NCBI GenBank assembly: GCA_041390865.1
Contig: JAWKPC010000001.1
Coordinates: 62,001 to 126,000 of the forward strand
Direction of reading: 5' to 3'
DNA: 64,000 nt
Source of the DNA: JAUIIK01 sp041390865
Lineage (GTDB): Bacteria > Chloroflexota > Chloroflexia > Thermomicrobiales > CFX8
Below, piece after piece: positions 54,887 through 64,000 of the stretch; the stretch's first letter is position 1, and each line of letters opens with the position of its first letter. A model generated the notes under the pieces. That model was not told where the DNA came from, did not search any database, and saw only the letters and a list, made by a program, of their open reading frames with translations. The position numbers and the translations under genes are program-made.

Positions 54887-55675
54887 TCAAGCGTCACCCC
54901 ACTTCACAGCTAGCTGACTGAAGTCGATGAGTTGTATCCCCGCCTCATCGATTCGCTTGCGTGTCTCAGAAGAGCAAAGTGCCAGCAGTTCATGTTCGCG
55001 GTCGTCCCGGTAGCTACTGTCGAGAAGATCCGCGTCGACATAGCCGGGATGGCACATGAGTTCGGTCGTCCCGCACGGCATTTCCAGGATGATCCGATCG
55101 AGCAGCGCTTGATCGACCCCCTCGCCGTCGAGGCCGTGGAATCGCCCCTCGAAATGACCGGTCGTCGCAACCCGGAGCGCCGCCAATTCGGCTCGATCGT
55201 CCCCACTTGTGGCGCGTACCGGTAGCGCGTGGGACGAAGCAACTTCCGCAACGATCGACCTGAACGGCGGGTTCGAGTGCAGATACTTGTGGGAGTCCAG
55301 ATGGGACGGCATTCGTCCCATTATCCGCTGGAACCGTCGTACCTGCGCCGTCGTCTCCGTTCGAATCTCGTTTGGATCCGCCGTTCGCAAGAGCTCGCGA
55401 ATCGAGGGGTTCAGCGTACCGTCGCTGCTGAGCAGCGACGGTACCTCATTCACTTCGGACACTGGTTGACCGTAGCAGAAGTTCAGGTGCAAGCCAACGG
55501 CAAGGCCCGGTACTCCCGCAAGAATCTCGGCGGAGGATTCGCTCCATCGAGTGTTCACCATCAACGTCGTCGATGTCACGATACCGTGCAGGTGTGCCTC
55601 CAGGATTCCCCGATTGATCCCTGGTGACCGCCCGAAATCGTCGGCGTTGACGATCAACTGCTTCCTACCAGACAT
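54887..55675 (-). CDS. YdjC/ChbG-family carbohydrate deacetylase
   Basis: 262 residues. The metal-binding N-terminus is IVNADDFGRSPGINRGI (Asp-Asp), followed by GLHLNFCYGQPVS with a His ligand and HLDSHKYLHSNP with further His ligands, the YdjC pattern. Removes N-acetyl groups from chitooligosaccharides or similar amino sugars. No signal peptide. A late CHPGYVDADL segment has the last conserved His. Its start overlaps the stop of the upstream DSD1-type gene by 11 bases, and the tRNA-binding gene follows at once, so the three form an operon. The real substrate is not shown. Confidence 0.88.
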   Translation of the reverse strand: MSGRKQLIVNADDFGRSPGINRGILEAHLHGIVTSTTLMVNTRWSESSAEILAGVPGLAVGLHLNFCYGQPVSEVNEVPSLLSSDGTLNPSIRELLRTADPNEIRTETTAQVRRFQRIMGRMPSHLDSHKYLHSNPPFRSIVAEVASSHALPVRATSGDDRAELAALRVATTGHFEGRFHGLDGEGVDQALLDRIILEMPCGTTELMCHPGYVDADLLDSSYRDDREHELLALCSSETRKRIDEAGIQLIDFSQLAVKWGDA

Positions 55676-56768
55676 GGCCTCGCGCTTCTACCGGCCAGAT
55701 GGCCTCCACGACGCCATCGCGGACCCCGACCAGCACATCGTGGAGGTTGATCGTCGTGCAGATGTGACTCGGCAGGAGGCGAACAACGTCGCCAACGTTC
55801 AGCGGCTCCTCAAGATTGTCCGGATCGACTTCGATGTTCCCATGCTCATCGGAACCGCGGAGATAGGTGACGCCTGGACGTCCGATGACTTCCGGTGGCC
55901 CGGCATCGCGCGACATTGTCTTCTGCCCTGCGTCGCATACTGCACGCTCCTCATTCGGCCGGCTGATGATCGTTGTCAGGCAGTTCAACGCATTCTCGAA
56001 CGGAACACCGGCATCGCGGTAGGCCGTGTCCATGAGCAGAAATGAACCGGCCTGGACTTCATTGAGCACTCCGGCATCGACATCGAGCCCGACGGAGCCG
56101 GTGCCGCCGCCGGAGATGTAGCGCAGTTCATGGTTGTGTTCCTGGAGAAGATCGATCGCCTCCTGGAGCACTTCCATCGCCTGCGGATTCAGTTCGCCGC
56201 GCTCCTCGGCTGGGCGCACCTGAGCGTGTCCGGCGTAACCATGGAGCCCGACCAGCTGGACGCCGTCCTTGTCCCGAATGTGATCGGCGAGCGCAAGAGC
56301 GTCTTCCGCCGTTACGACTCCGCTGCGGCCTGTGTTGACGTCGATCTCGATCAATACATTGACCGTCGCGTCCCGCTCGACGGCAACCCGGGAGATCTGA
56401 TCGACCGCGTAATCGCTATCAACCACCGCCTTGAATCCGGCCAGGCGCTTCGAGAGCGCCACCAGGCGTTCGAACTTCCCTGCGCCGGCAACTTCGCTGG
56501 TCAGGAGAATGTCCTGGATTCCCGCGTTCGCCATGACTTCCGCTTCGCTGATCTTGGCGCAGCAAACGCCGACAGCACCGGCATCGATCATCTTCCATGC
56601 AAGCGCCGGTGACTTCGCGGTCTTAAGGTGCGGCCGGAGCTTGACATTAGAGCCGTCAAGAATCTCCATCATCTTAGCGAGGTTTCGCTCCATCGTCTCG
56701 ATATCGATGACGAGCACCGGAGTCTCAAGCTCAGCTTCCGCCATCCCGATGCGGATCGATCTGTTCAA
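55665..56768 (-). CDS. DSD1-family PLP enzyme (D-threonine aldolase/D-serine dehydratase-like)
   Basis: 367 residues. Fold-type III (alanine racemase-like) barrel: LETPVLVIDIETMERN, then LRPHLKTAKSPALAWK, whose Lys binds PLP and whose His-x-Lys-Thr-x-Lys is diagnostic for this group. The C-terminal beta domain carries GSDEHGNIEV and LPSHICTTINLHD, with the His and Cys that hold Zn or Mn. Acts on D-threonine, D-serine or 3-hydroxyaspartate, releasing glycine or ammonia. Which reaction applies cannot be decided. First gene of the three-gene unit with YdjC and the tRNA-binding protein; it diverges from the DinB pair. Confidence 0.87.
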   Translation of the reverse strand: MNRSIRIGMAEAELETPVLVIDIETMERNLAKMMEILDGSNVKLRPHLKTAKSPALAWKMIDAGAVGVCCAKISEAEVMANAGIQDILLTSEVAGAGKFERLVALSKRLAGFKAVVDSDYAVDQISRVAVERDATVNVLIEIDVNTGRSGVVTAEDALALADHIRDKDGVQLVGLHGYAGHAQVRPAEERGELNPQAMEVLQEAIDLLQEHNHELRYISGGGTGSVGLDVDAGVLNEVQAGSFLLMDTAYRDAGVPFENALNCLTTIISRPNEERAVCDAGQKTMSRDAGPPEVIGRPGVTYLRGSDEHGNIEVDPDNLEEPLNVGDVVRLLPSHICTTINLHDVLVGVRDGVVEAIWPVEARGHVW

Positions 56769-56837
56769 TTGTCTGCCTTTCTACTACTACCTTCTCGGAG
56801 TATCCTAGCGACAATCTCCCCGTTGCGCGCACTCAGC

Positions 56838-56893
56838 TTGACATCCCCTTCTGAAAGCATGTAATCTGAATTACAACATCGAACATATGTTCG
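56838..56893 (+). promoter_or_regulatory. Near-consensus promoter with palindrome and LexA-type (SOS) box
   Basis: -35 TTGACA at 56838-56843 and -10 TGTAAT at 56860-56865 with a 16-base spacer, five of six bases matching TATAAT. A palindrome GTAAT-CTGA-ATTAC (56861-56874) covers the -10 and likely start point. CGAAC-ATAT-GTTCG, a perfect inverted repeat equal to the LexA/DinR box of Gram-positives and Actinobacteria, lies at 56880-56893. The gene start at 56914 is 20 bases beyond it. LexA bound there would block transcription of the DinB-like pair. The box is seen directly; LexA binding is inference. Confidence 0.78.
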
Positions 56894-56913
56894 CTGAACA
56901 GAGAGGGGCATCG

Positions 56914-57577
56914 ATGTTCTTGTCCCGTACCGAGCGAATGCACCGCGATGAAATCTGCGAGTCGTTCGAGCGCGTGTGGGTCCTGCAGGCGCGATCGTTG
57001 GAGGAGGAGGCGCGTCGGTTCGAGGCCGGCGCACTGTGCGCGAGACTCCTGAGCCTCCTGTCCGAGATGGAAAACGTCGTCGAAGAACTTCCGCTGCGGG
57101 CGTTCAGGCCCCAGGCGGATGACGTAGATGGCAGTGATGTCTGGTCAGCGGGTGAAATCATCGGCCACCTGGCGGAGGTCGAAATAGGCGCTCTTTCCTA
57201 CTGGGAGTCAGCTGCAGGTCGAAGACTCACGCCGCCATCAGGTGCTCTCCTCGAAGCTGCAGACAGGCCGCCGTCCAACCGCCAGAGCGTCCTGAACTCC
57301 GTCCTGGCGCTGCGTGAGCACGCTACCGGGTTCTATCCGTCTGTCTCGGATAGTTGTCACGGAGAGCAACGGCAGTCCACTTCGCGCTAGGCCAGGTAAC
57401 GGTGCACGAGCGGCGCTCCTCGGTGCCTGCCTACATGCTCTGGACCATCTACGGCAGCTCGAATCGACTCGGCGCGCCGACATGAGTTCGATAACCGGCT
57501 ACTTGCCTCCCGATCGTGTCGCGAGGCTCCAGGGTTTTCCAGGGAACGAGAAAGGATTGAATGAATGGCGGCCGTGA
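56914..57577 (+). pseudogene. DinB-like (DNA-damage-inducible fold) protein, copy 1, frame shift
   Basis: Four-helix DinB/YfiT-like protein, about 220 codons. ATG 56914 is chosen because GAGAGGGG precedes it; an ATG at 56887 lies inside the SOS box. The first frame gives VWSAGEIIGHLAEVEIGA, the DinB helix 2 motif with a metal His, and FYPSVSDSC before breaking at about 57345-57365. The next frame gives LLGACLHALDHLRQLE, which supplies the second metal His motif of DinB (H-x2-D-H). It ends at TGA 57575-57577, overlapping copy 2. Biochemical role unknown; DinB proteins often act as thiol-dependent S-transferases. The SOS box upstream fits the family name. Confidence 0.7.
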
Positions 57578-58101
57578 GCGTCGAAGAGCTATACGCCCAG
57601 GTCAATCGAGTTCGCGAGAACCCGAATCTCCCTCAGCAGAAAGGGAACGAGCTGAGCCACGATGATCTGCGACAAACGGTCAAGGGTGCGAGATCTGCGC
57701 TGATATCGGCAATCAAGAAGGCACCCGACGGCGCGTTTGCACCTCAACCCGACAACGACGAGGGTGAAGAGGTCTGGTCGATCGGGGAGATCGTCGGTCA
57801 CTGCAACGAGGCCCTTATCAGTATCGGTTCGGGAGCACAAGAGTTGATCGGCGTCGACGCCGGCGACCCACCTGCGGGTCTCAGGTCGACCTCCGGGCCG
57901 CGAACCATGAGCCGGGAAGAGGCACTGCAAGCCGCGAACGCGTTTGATGCGGACGAGTATTTCGAGATGATTCCAGACGACGAGAGACTTGACAACGCCA
58001 GCGAGCACGATTTCTTCGGCACAATGTCTGCCCGAGCCTGGCTCTACTTCATCGCCATGCACGAGTCAGACCACATCTATCAGATTCGATCGCTCGGATA
58101 G
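57565..58101 (+). CDS. DinB-like protein, copy 2
   Basis: 178 residues, intact, ATG 57565 with AAAGGA upstream and the start overlapping the end of copy 1 by 13 bases. VWSIGEIVGHCNEAL holds the first metal His, and ARAWLYFIAMHESDHIYQI near the C-terminus holds the H-x3-DH pair. The two genes share the WS-GE-GH layout, so they arose by tandem duplication, but overall similarity is low. It probably shares the SOS-type promoter of copy 1. The cytoplasmic activity (glutathione-, bacillithiol- or mycothiol-type S-transfer in relatives) is unknown here. Followed by a strong terminator. Confidence 0.8.
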   Translation: MAAVSVEELYAQVNRVRENPNLPQQKGNELSHDDLRQTVKGARSALISAIKKAPDGAFAPQPDNDEGEEVWSIGEIVGHCNEALISIGSGAQELIGVDAGDPPAGLRSTSGPRTMSREEALQAANAFDADEYFEMIPDDERLDNASEHDFFGTMSARAWLYFIAMHESDHIYQIRSLG

Positions 58102-58118
58102 CGAGCTACCCAGTGAAT

Positions 58119-58150
58119 AAAGGCTCCCGCGCCGCATCGCGGGAGCCTTT
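58119..58150. terminator. Bidirectional terminator between the DinB pair and DUF4349 gene
   Basis: AAAGGCTCCCGC (58119-58130) pairs exactly with GCGGGAGCCTTT (58139-58150) around CCGCAT-like loop bases; A and T runs flank both sides, so it should stop transcription from either direction. Confidence 0.88.
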
Positions 58151-58174
58151 GCATTGCCGAAGACACGTCGACTT

Positions 58175-59209
58175 CTAGTCGCCGGACACCTCCGGCTTCG
58201 GCGTCTCAACAGGCGCCGGATGGCGCGCTTCCGAGATTCGACGGTACGCGACACGGGCGAGGAAGTACGCGACTGCAGCCAGAGGCAGCACGGCCAGCCC
58301 GATGATTCCCAGCGTGATGACGGCGCTCAATAGTCCTTCGATGAAGCCGCTGGCGTCGTCCCAGGAGTCGCCAAACAACCGGGCGATGAATCCGCCGTCC
58401 TCCTCTTGTTCGATGTCGATCTCTTCGTCTGCGACGTGCATCGTGATCGTCACCGTCGAGAATGAAGTCATCTGGTCGAGGTAGTTCTGGCGCCCTTTGA
58501 TCGTCTCGATCTGGGACCGGATGTTCGTCAGCTCTGACTCGATTCGCAAGATGTCCTCGACGCTATCCGCCTCGGATAGAAGGGCCAGGAATCGGCGCTG
58601 CGTCTCCTCCAGGGCCTCAAGCCTCGACTCGTTGTCGACGTACTCTTGCGACACGTCCTGTGACGTGGACTCCTCGCTATCTACCTGCACGACCAGATCG
58701 TGCTCGCGAAGCTCCTGGACAGTCGAGTCAAGCTGGTCGGCCGGAACGCGGATCGTGATCTGGGCGAACTCGCTCTCGTCGCGGACGTAGGTGTTCGACG
58801 AGAACACGAACCCGCTCTTGCGGGCAGCCAGATCCCGAACCCAGATCGTTCCCTGGGATACGTCGTCGACCGTCAGGGAAATGGTGACCGTCCGGATGAT
58901 CAGCCGGTCTACCGGGACCTGATTTACCACATAGCTCGTCTGGAGCAGACCAGCCGATCCATCTGCAGATTCGGCCTCCGACGCTGCTGAATCGCCGCCT
59001 TCGTCGTCCGCATCGTAGTCGTAGCTGTCGCCACCGGGGCCGGTTCCGAAACACGGCTCTCTTCGTCGTGGCACCACCGCTATCGTCGTCATCATATCCC
59101 TGATCCGCCACCACGGGCACCCCAGAAGCAGAACGAGGGATCGGGAAGACGGAAAAGACCGGAAAGATTCTTTTGAAGTAGTAACTGAGAGCAGGCATCG
59201 CCGCGCCAT
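58175..59209 (-). CDS. DUF4349 membrane lipoprotein, N-terminus uncertain
   Basis: Up to 344 residues. The DUF4349 core (about 105-275) has LIIRTVTISLTVDDV, a coiled coil (DNESRLEALEETQRRFLALL and EDILRIESELTNIRSQIETI), and FSTVTITMHVADEE. One C-terminal helix (LLSAVITLGIIGLAVLPLAAVAYFL) anchors it. The N-terminus is damaged: one frame gives RSLVLLLGC, a probable lipobox, the next gives PVVADQGYDDDDSGG, then the first frame resumes at about 59060. Two compensating base errors near 59125 and 59060 would explain this. DUF4349 proteins are exported lipoproteins of unknown role in many Gram-positives and Chloroflexota. Confidence 0.72.
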   Translation of the reverse strand: MARRCLLSVTTSKESFRSFPSSRSLVLLLGCPWWRIRDMMTTIAVVPRRREPCFGTGPGGDSYDYDADDEGGDSAASEAESADGSAGLLQTSYVVNQVPVDRLIIRTVTISLTVDDVSQGTIWVRDLAARKSGFVFSSNTYVRDESEFAQITIRVPADQLDSTVQELREHDLVVQVDSEESTSQDVSQEYVDNESRLEALEETQRRFLALLSEADSVEDILRIESELTNIRSQIETIKGRQNYLDQMTSFSTVTITMHVADEEIDIEQEEDGGFIARLFGDSWDDASGFIEGLLSAVITLGIIGLAVLPLAAVAYFLARVAYRRISEARHPAPVETPKPEVSGD

Positions 59210-59305
59210 CCTTTCGGCAGACTTGGGCGGCGATCGTCAGCCGCCTTTGAGGTGTGTCTGCTCGATAGACGCCAGACGATGGGATTTTTGTTCCGTGAGG
59301 CTCGT

Positions 59306-59443
59306 CTAACGACGGATAACGCGGTCGTCGATCTCGGCGGCGAACCGGAAAACGACGATGAAAAGGGTGGCTATGGCAACCAGGACGAAACCGGCAAATG
59401 CTAGAACCAGGACAGCTTTCAGCAACTCAACGAGGATATCCAT
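59306..59443 (-). CDS. 45-residue single-helix membrane peptide
   Basis: ATG 59443 is preceded by GGAAGG at a suitable distance. The helix is LVELLKAVLVLAFAGFVLVAI and continues with hydrophobic and aromatic residues, ending AEIDDRVIRR. It is in the same frame as the end of the clpB reading frame, but a perfect hairpin (59476-59501) lies between, so it is more likely a separate small gene whose fusion to clpB results from a frame error. No family known. Confidence 0.5.
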   Translation of the reverse strand: MDILVELLKAVLVLAFAGFVLVAIATLFIVVFRFAAEIDDRVIRR

Positions 59444-59475
59444 TACGTCGCGCGCCTTCCCGCTCGTCAGATTCG

Positions 59476-59501
59476 AGAGAGCGGCCTGAAAGCCGCTCTC
59501 T
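59476..59501 (-). terminator. Hairpin after clpB
   Basis: AGAGAGCGGC (59476-59485) pairs perfectly with GCCGCTCTCT (59492-59501), loop of six. It stands inside the apparent clpB-membrane peptide reading frame, supporting a real clpB stop near 59545. Confidence 0.65.
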
Positions 59502-59544
59502 ACGTATAGATGCTCTTGTGGATCTCGACGAAGCGCCGGGACGA

Positions 59545-62152
<2,608 letters not shown>

Positions 62153-62168
62153 TTCAGAATTCCCTTTC

Positions 62169-62525
62169 TTATGCGTCGTCGCTGGTAGGTTCGGCCCCGA
62201 GAAACACGAGAACCGCGTCAAGACTGTCGGCGATGTCGGCATAGTCCGATCGATTGGACCGCCGGAGCCTCCTGCCGACTTGCTTCAGGCGCTCGGTCGT
62301 CTTGAGGGCCATCTCGACACCGGCTAGATTCAGGTCGCGCTCGTTGACGAGGAATTTGACCTGCTCGAGGCGAGAGATGTCGTCCTGTGAATAGAGCCGG
62401 ATCTTCCCGGAGGTTCTAGACGGTACGACAAACCCTACCCGTTCGTATTTCCGAAGCGTTTGCGGGTGCATGTCGAGCAGTCGAGCCGCAACGCTTATGA
62501 CAAATAGACCTTCACTATCTCGCAT
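62169..62525 (-). CDS. hspR: MerR-family heat shock regulator HspR
   Basis: 118 residues. The MerR winged helix begins FVISVAARLLDMHPQTLRKY, and the HspR signature continues ERVGFVVPSRTSGKIRLYS. The rest is a coiled-coil dimer region (QVKFLVNERDLNLAGVEMAL). HspR represses dnaK and clpB by binding HAIR-type inverted repeats and is released when DnaK is busy. Here it shares a transcript with clpB, as in Streptomyces and Deinococcus. The frame at its 3' end is clean, with the stop 16 bases before the clpB start. An operator-like repeat lies over its promoter. Confidence 0.9.
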   Translation of the reverse strand: MRDSEGLFVISVAARLLDMHPQTLRKYERVGFVVPSRTSGKIRLYSQDDISRLEQVKFLVNERDLNLAGVEMALKTTERLKQVGRRLRRSNRSDYADIADSLDAVLVFLGAEPTSDDA

Positions 62526-62545
62526 GTCGTCTCCAGCTGGAAGCG

Positions 62546-62574
62546 ATTATTCGATCACAATAATGTTGAGTCAA
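62546..62574 (-). promoter_or_regulatory. hspR-clpB promoter with inverted repeat
   Basis: On the minus strand, TTGACT (62569-62574) and AATAAT (62546-62551) are separated by 17 bases, a good -35/-10 pair. ATTATT-N7-AATAAT (62546-62564) is an inverted repeat that contains the -10 element. Its N7 centre matches the HAIR operator layout (CTTGAGT-N7-ACTCAAG), but the half-site sequence does not. TTGAGTCAA beside it resembles one HAIR half-site. Confidence 0.6.
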
Positions 62575-62916
62575 ATTATATCAGCTTTATGGAGATAGAC
62601 AAGGTCTACCAGAATCGGGGGATGACCCTTTGCCGTGCGGAAATCGAGACATGGCGCTGTGATCGCAGCGCACGAGCCTCCGCTGCGTCATCGAGTTCGG
62701 CTCGTCTTCGCCGAACCGCCTCAGCGCCGCTTGCCATGTCATTGCAGATGCCTCAGGAACGAGAATTCACGGACGTGCAGCTGCACCATTCGAGAAACAG
62801 CGGCCTCGCGGAGAAGGGCGTATTTACACGAATGGAGTAGCGCACTTCAGGCTGGACAGGAAAATCAATGACAGGCGATGTCTGGTCGGCATGACAGCTG
62901 GCTGGGCAGCTCGACC
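62575..62916. other. Intergenic stretch without a supported gene
   Basis: About 340 bases between the hspR promoter and the stop of the membrane protein at 62917. One short plus-strand open frame (62589-62840) is present, without ribosome site or recognisable motif. No tRNA or clear repeat was seen. Confidence 0.45.
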
Positions 62917-63303
62917 TCAATCGCCGGACGACGCGCCATCGAGCTGCGGGAGCCACTCGATAGTTCCACCGTCTCTCAATACACCGGTTTCAGGATCGTG
63001 CATCCGTACGACCGGCCCGGTTGAAGTCTCTATCACCGAGCCGGTTTCGGATCGTCGCAGGGGATGAGCGAGAACGCGAAACTGCCGGATCGAAACGAGA
63101 ATGACGAGCGAGAGGGCAGCGCCGGCAAACGACCAACGCATGCGCGACCATGTCGCCTCGGCCGGGCTAGCTTCGGAGCGAATGACGACCGTACCCGGAG
63201 ATGATGATTCGGAAGATCCTCGGTTTGTAGAGACAGACCCAAACACGATCACCGCAAGTACGGCCGCAAACGCAACGCAACAAATGGTGCCAACTCTCGG
63301 CAT
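62917..63303 (-). CDS. Membrane protein of unknown function
   Basis: 128 residues from ATG 63303. An N-terminal helix (ICCVAFAAVLAVIVFGSV) could be a signal anchor; a second helix (WSFAGAALSLVILVSI) follows a Ser/Glu-rich segment. The C-terminus is soluble with RMHDPETGVLRDGG. Family unknown. The codon use is like that of neighbours. It follows the M50 protease gene after about 140 bases. Confidence 0.55.
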   Translation of the reverse strand: MPRVGTICCVAFAAVLAVIVFGSVSTNRGSSESSSPGTVVIRSEASPAEATWSRMRWSFAGAALSLVILVSIRQFRVLAHPLRRSETGSVIETSTGPVVRMHDPETGVLRDGGTIEWLPQLDGASSGD

Positions 63304-63442
63304 CTGTCCTCCTGGTCCGGACAAGCTCCATCGTCGCACGGGCTCGCCGCCCGTCCGGAAATGGTCTGTTTAATCCTGTGAGATTCCCCGCCGGAAGAAG
63401 GCTACCACTATACCTGTACGTACGCCACCCTGCGGTAGCAAT

Positions 63443-64000
63443 TTATCGTCCGCGCCGCATCCGTTCGACGCGCTCAGCAGCGAGGTAGTTCTGGAGACGC
63501 CGGACGACGTCCCTGCGGTCAGCAGCGCCAATCACGACACCGTCCCGCGTAATCAACGCAATCGCATCCTGGTCGGGCGGGAGGAGGGCGACGAGTGTCG
63601 AGAGGCTGGACGACGTCGTCGTCGATCGAAGTTGATCGATTGGCGCCATGACGTCTCCAATCGCCTTTTCCGTCCACAGCCGTCGCGGGATTGGCCGGAT
63701 TGAACCGAGATCAACCAGACCGACCGCCTGGCCGTCCTGGAACACGAGCAGCGGCCCTTCCTCATGGCCCTCCAGCATTCGCTCGATCGCGTCGTCGATC
63801 GGCACGTCTGCCTGAATCCGTCGCGTCCCGCCGACATAGAGATCATCCACCCGCAGTCTCCGGCTCGTTTCCGACCAGAAGACATGCGAGATACCGGTGC
63901 CGACGCTGCGATTGATCATGTATGCCGTCAGAAGAATCCAGACGCCCCAGACGGCCGTGACGCCGCCTTCGACAAGCAGGAACACGCCGACCGTCATCGC
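63443..64000 (-). CDS. C-terminal part of a site-2 protease (M50) with CBS pair, cut by window edge
   Basis: About 185 residues visible; the frame continues past the right edge. The last helix of a membrane domain (GGVTAVWGVWILLTAYMI) is followed by a pair of CBS domains (about residues 40-165: VPIDDAIERMLEGHEEGPLLV and APIDQLRSTTTSSSLSTLVA with ITRDGVVIG). This order is typical of the group of intramembrane zinc metalloproteases with C-terminal CBS domains, whose HExxH would be beyond the edge. Ends RVERMRRGR. CBS domains sense adenine nucleotides in relatives. Confidence 0.78.
   Translation of the reverse strand, partial: AMTVGVFLLVEGGVTAVWGVWILLTAYMINRSVGTGISHVFWSETSRRLRVDDLYVGGTRRIQADVPIDDAIERMLEGHEEGPLLVFQDGQAVGLVDLGSIRPIPRRLWTEKAIGDVMAPIDQLRSTTTSSSLSTLVALLPPDQDAIALITRDGVVIGAADRRDVVRRLQNYLAAERVERMRRGR

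Noticed and set aside
62589..62840. An 83-codon open frame in the hspR-side intergenic region
   Set aside because: No ribosome site, Ser/Arg/Ala-rich composition typical of chance frames, and no conserved motif seen.

Overview
The window is about 60% GC, tightly packed and coded on both strands. Gene content suggests a member of the Chloroflexota, probably a Thermomicrobia/Sphaerobacter-like bacterium. The pointers are three Tat-exported lipoprotein binding proteins with poly-Asp linkers, an HspR-type regulator beside clpB, LCP, LysM-transglycosylase and L,D-transpeptidase wall enzymes, an F420-type luciferase-like oxidoreductase, a PhoX/DUF839 protein, and a secreted repeat domain rich in YFDETG and LTYTP motifs. 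This placement is inferred from families only; no rRNA or tRNA gene was seen.

Layout. 0-3 kb: an ABC-2 exporter (ATPase plus a permease with two halves). 3-12.5 kb: a RusA resolvase, two tandem class III aminotransferases, a P1 (DmpA) peptidase, a secreted HExxH protein and three tandem fold-type I aminotransferases. 12.9-19.8 kb: a secreted protein ending in DUF192, mutM, a PhoX-like protein, an LLM oxidoreductase and an MFS carrier. 20-25.8 kb: DUF3891, thioredoxin-like, LCP, an HMA-like protein, rpiA and SMP-30. 25.9-41 kb: a minus-strand block with two CapA-like proteins, three DppA-type binding proteins and two DppB/DppC permease pairs. No DppD/DppF ATPase is present, and the block is headed by an unknown protein and an ABC ATPase whose hydrolysis motifs are degraded. 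41-54.5 kb: thrC, a serine hydrolase, a membrane HD-GYP protein, an aminotransferase, wall enzymes, a dienelactone hydrolase, a nitroreductase, membrane proteins, lysC and an L,D-transpeptidase. 54.5-64 kb: a tRNA-binding protein, a YdjC deacetylase, a DSD1-type PLP enzyme, two DinB-like genes behind a promoter with a LexA-type box, a DUF4349 protein, clpB with hspR, and the end of a site-2 protease.

Many genes are broken by single-base shifts, concentrated between 3.5 and 19.1 kb, with isolated cases near 30.3, 57.3, 59.1 and 59.6 kb. Several shifts are in short homopolymers, several compensate each other within 100 bases, and one amber codon is a single change from the expected Gln codon. 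I read most as consensus errors in a draft assembly, although the damaged genes are listed here as they stand.

The most interesting signals are: (1) the CapA/oligopeptide-importer block, duplicated and lacking a recognisable ATPase; (2) the degenerate ABC ATPase coupled by a 4-base overlap to an unknown protein; (3) a perfect CGAAC-N4-GTTCG box downstream of a near-consensus promoter ahead of a tandem DinB pair; and (4) an AT-rich inverted repeat over the hspR-clpB promoter.
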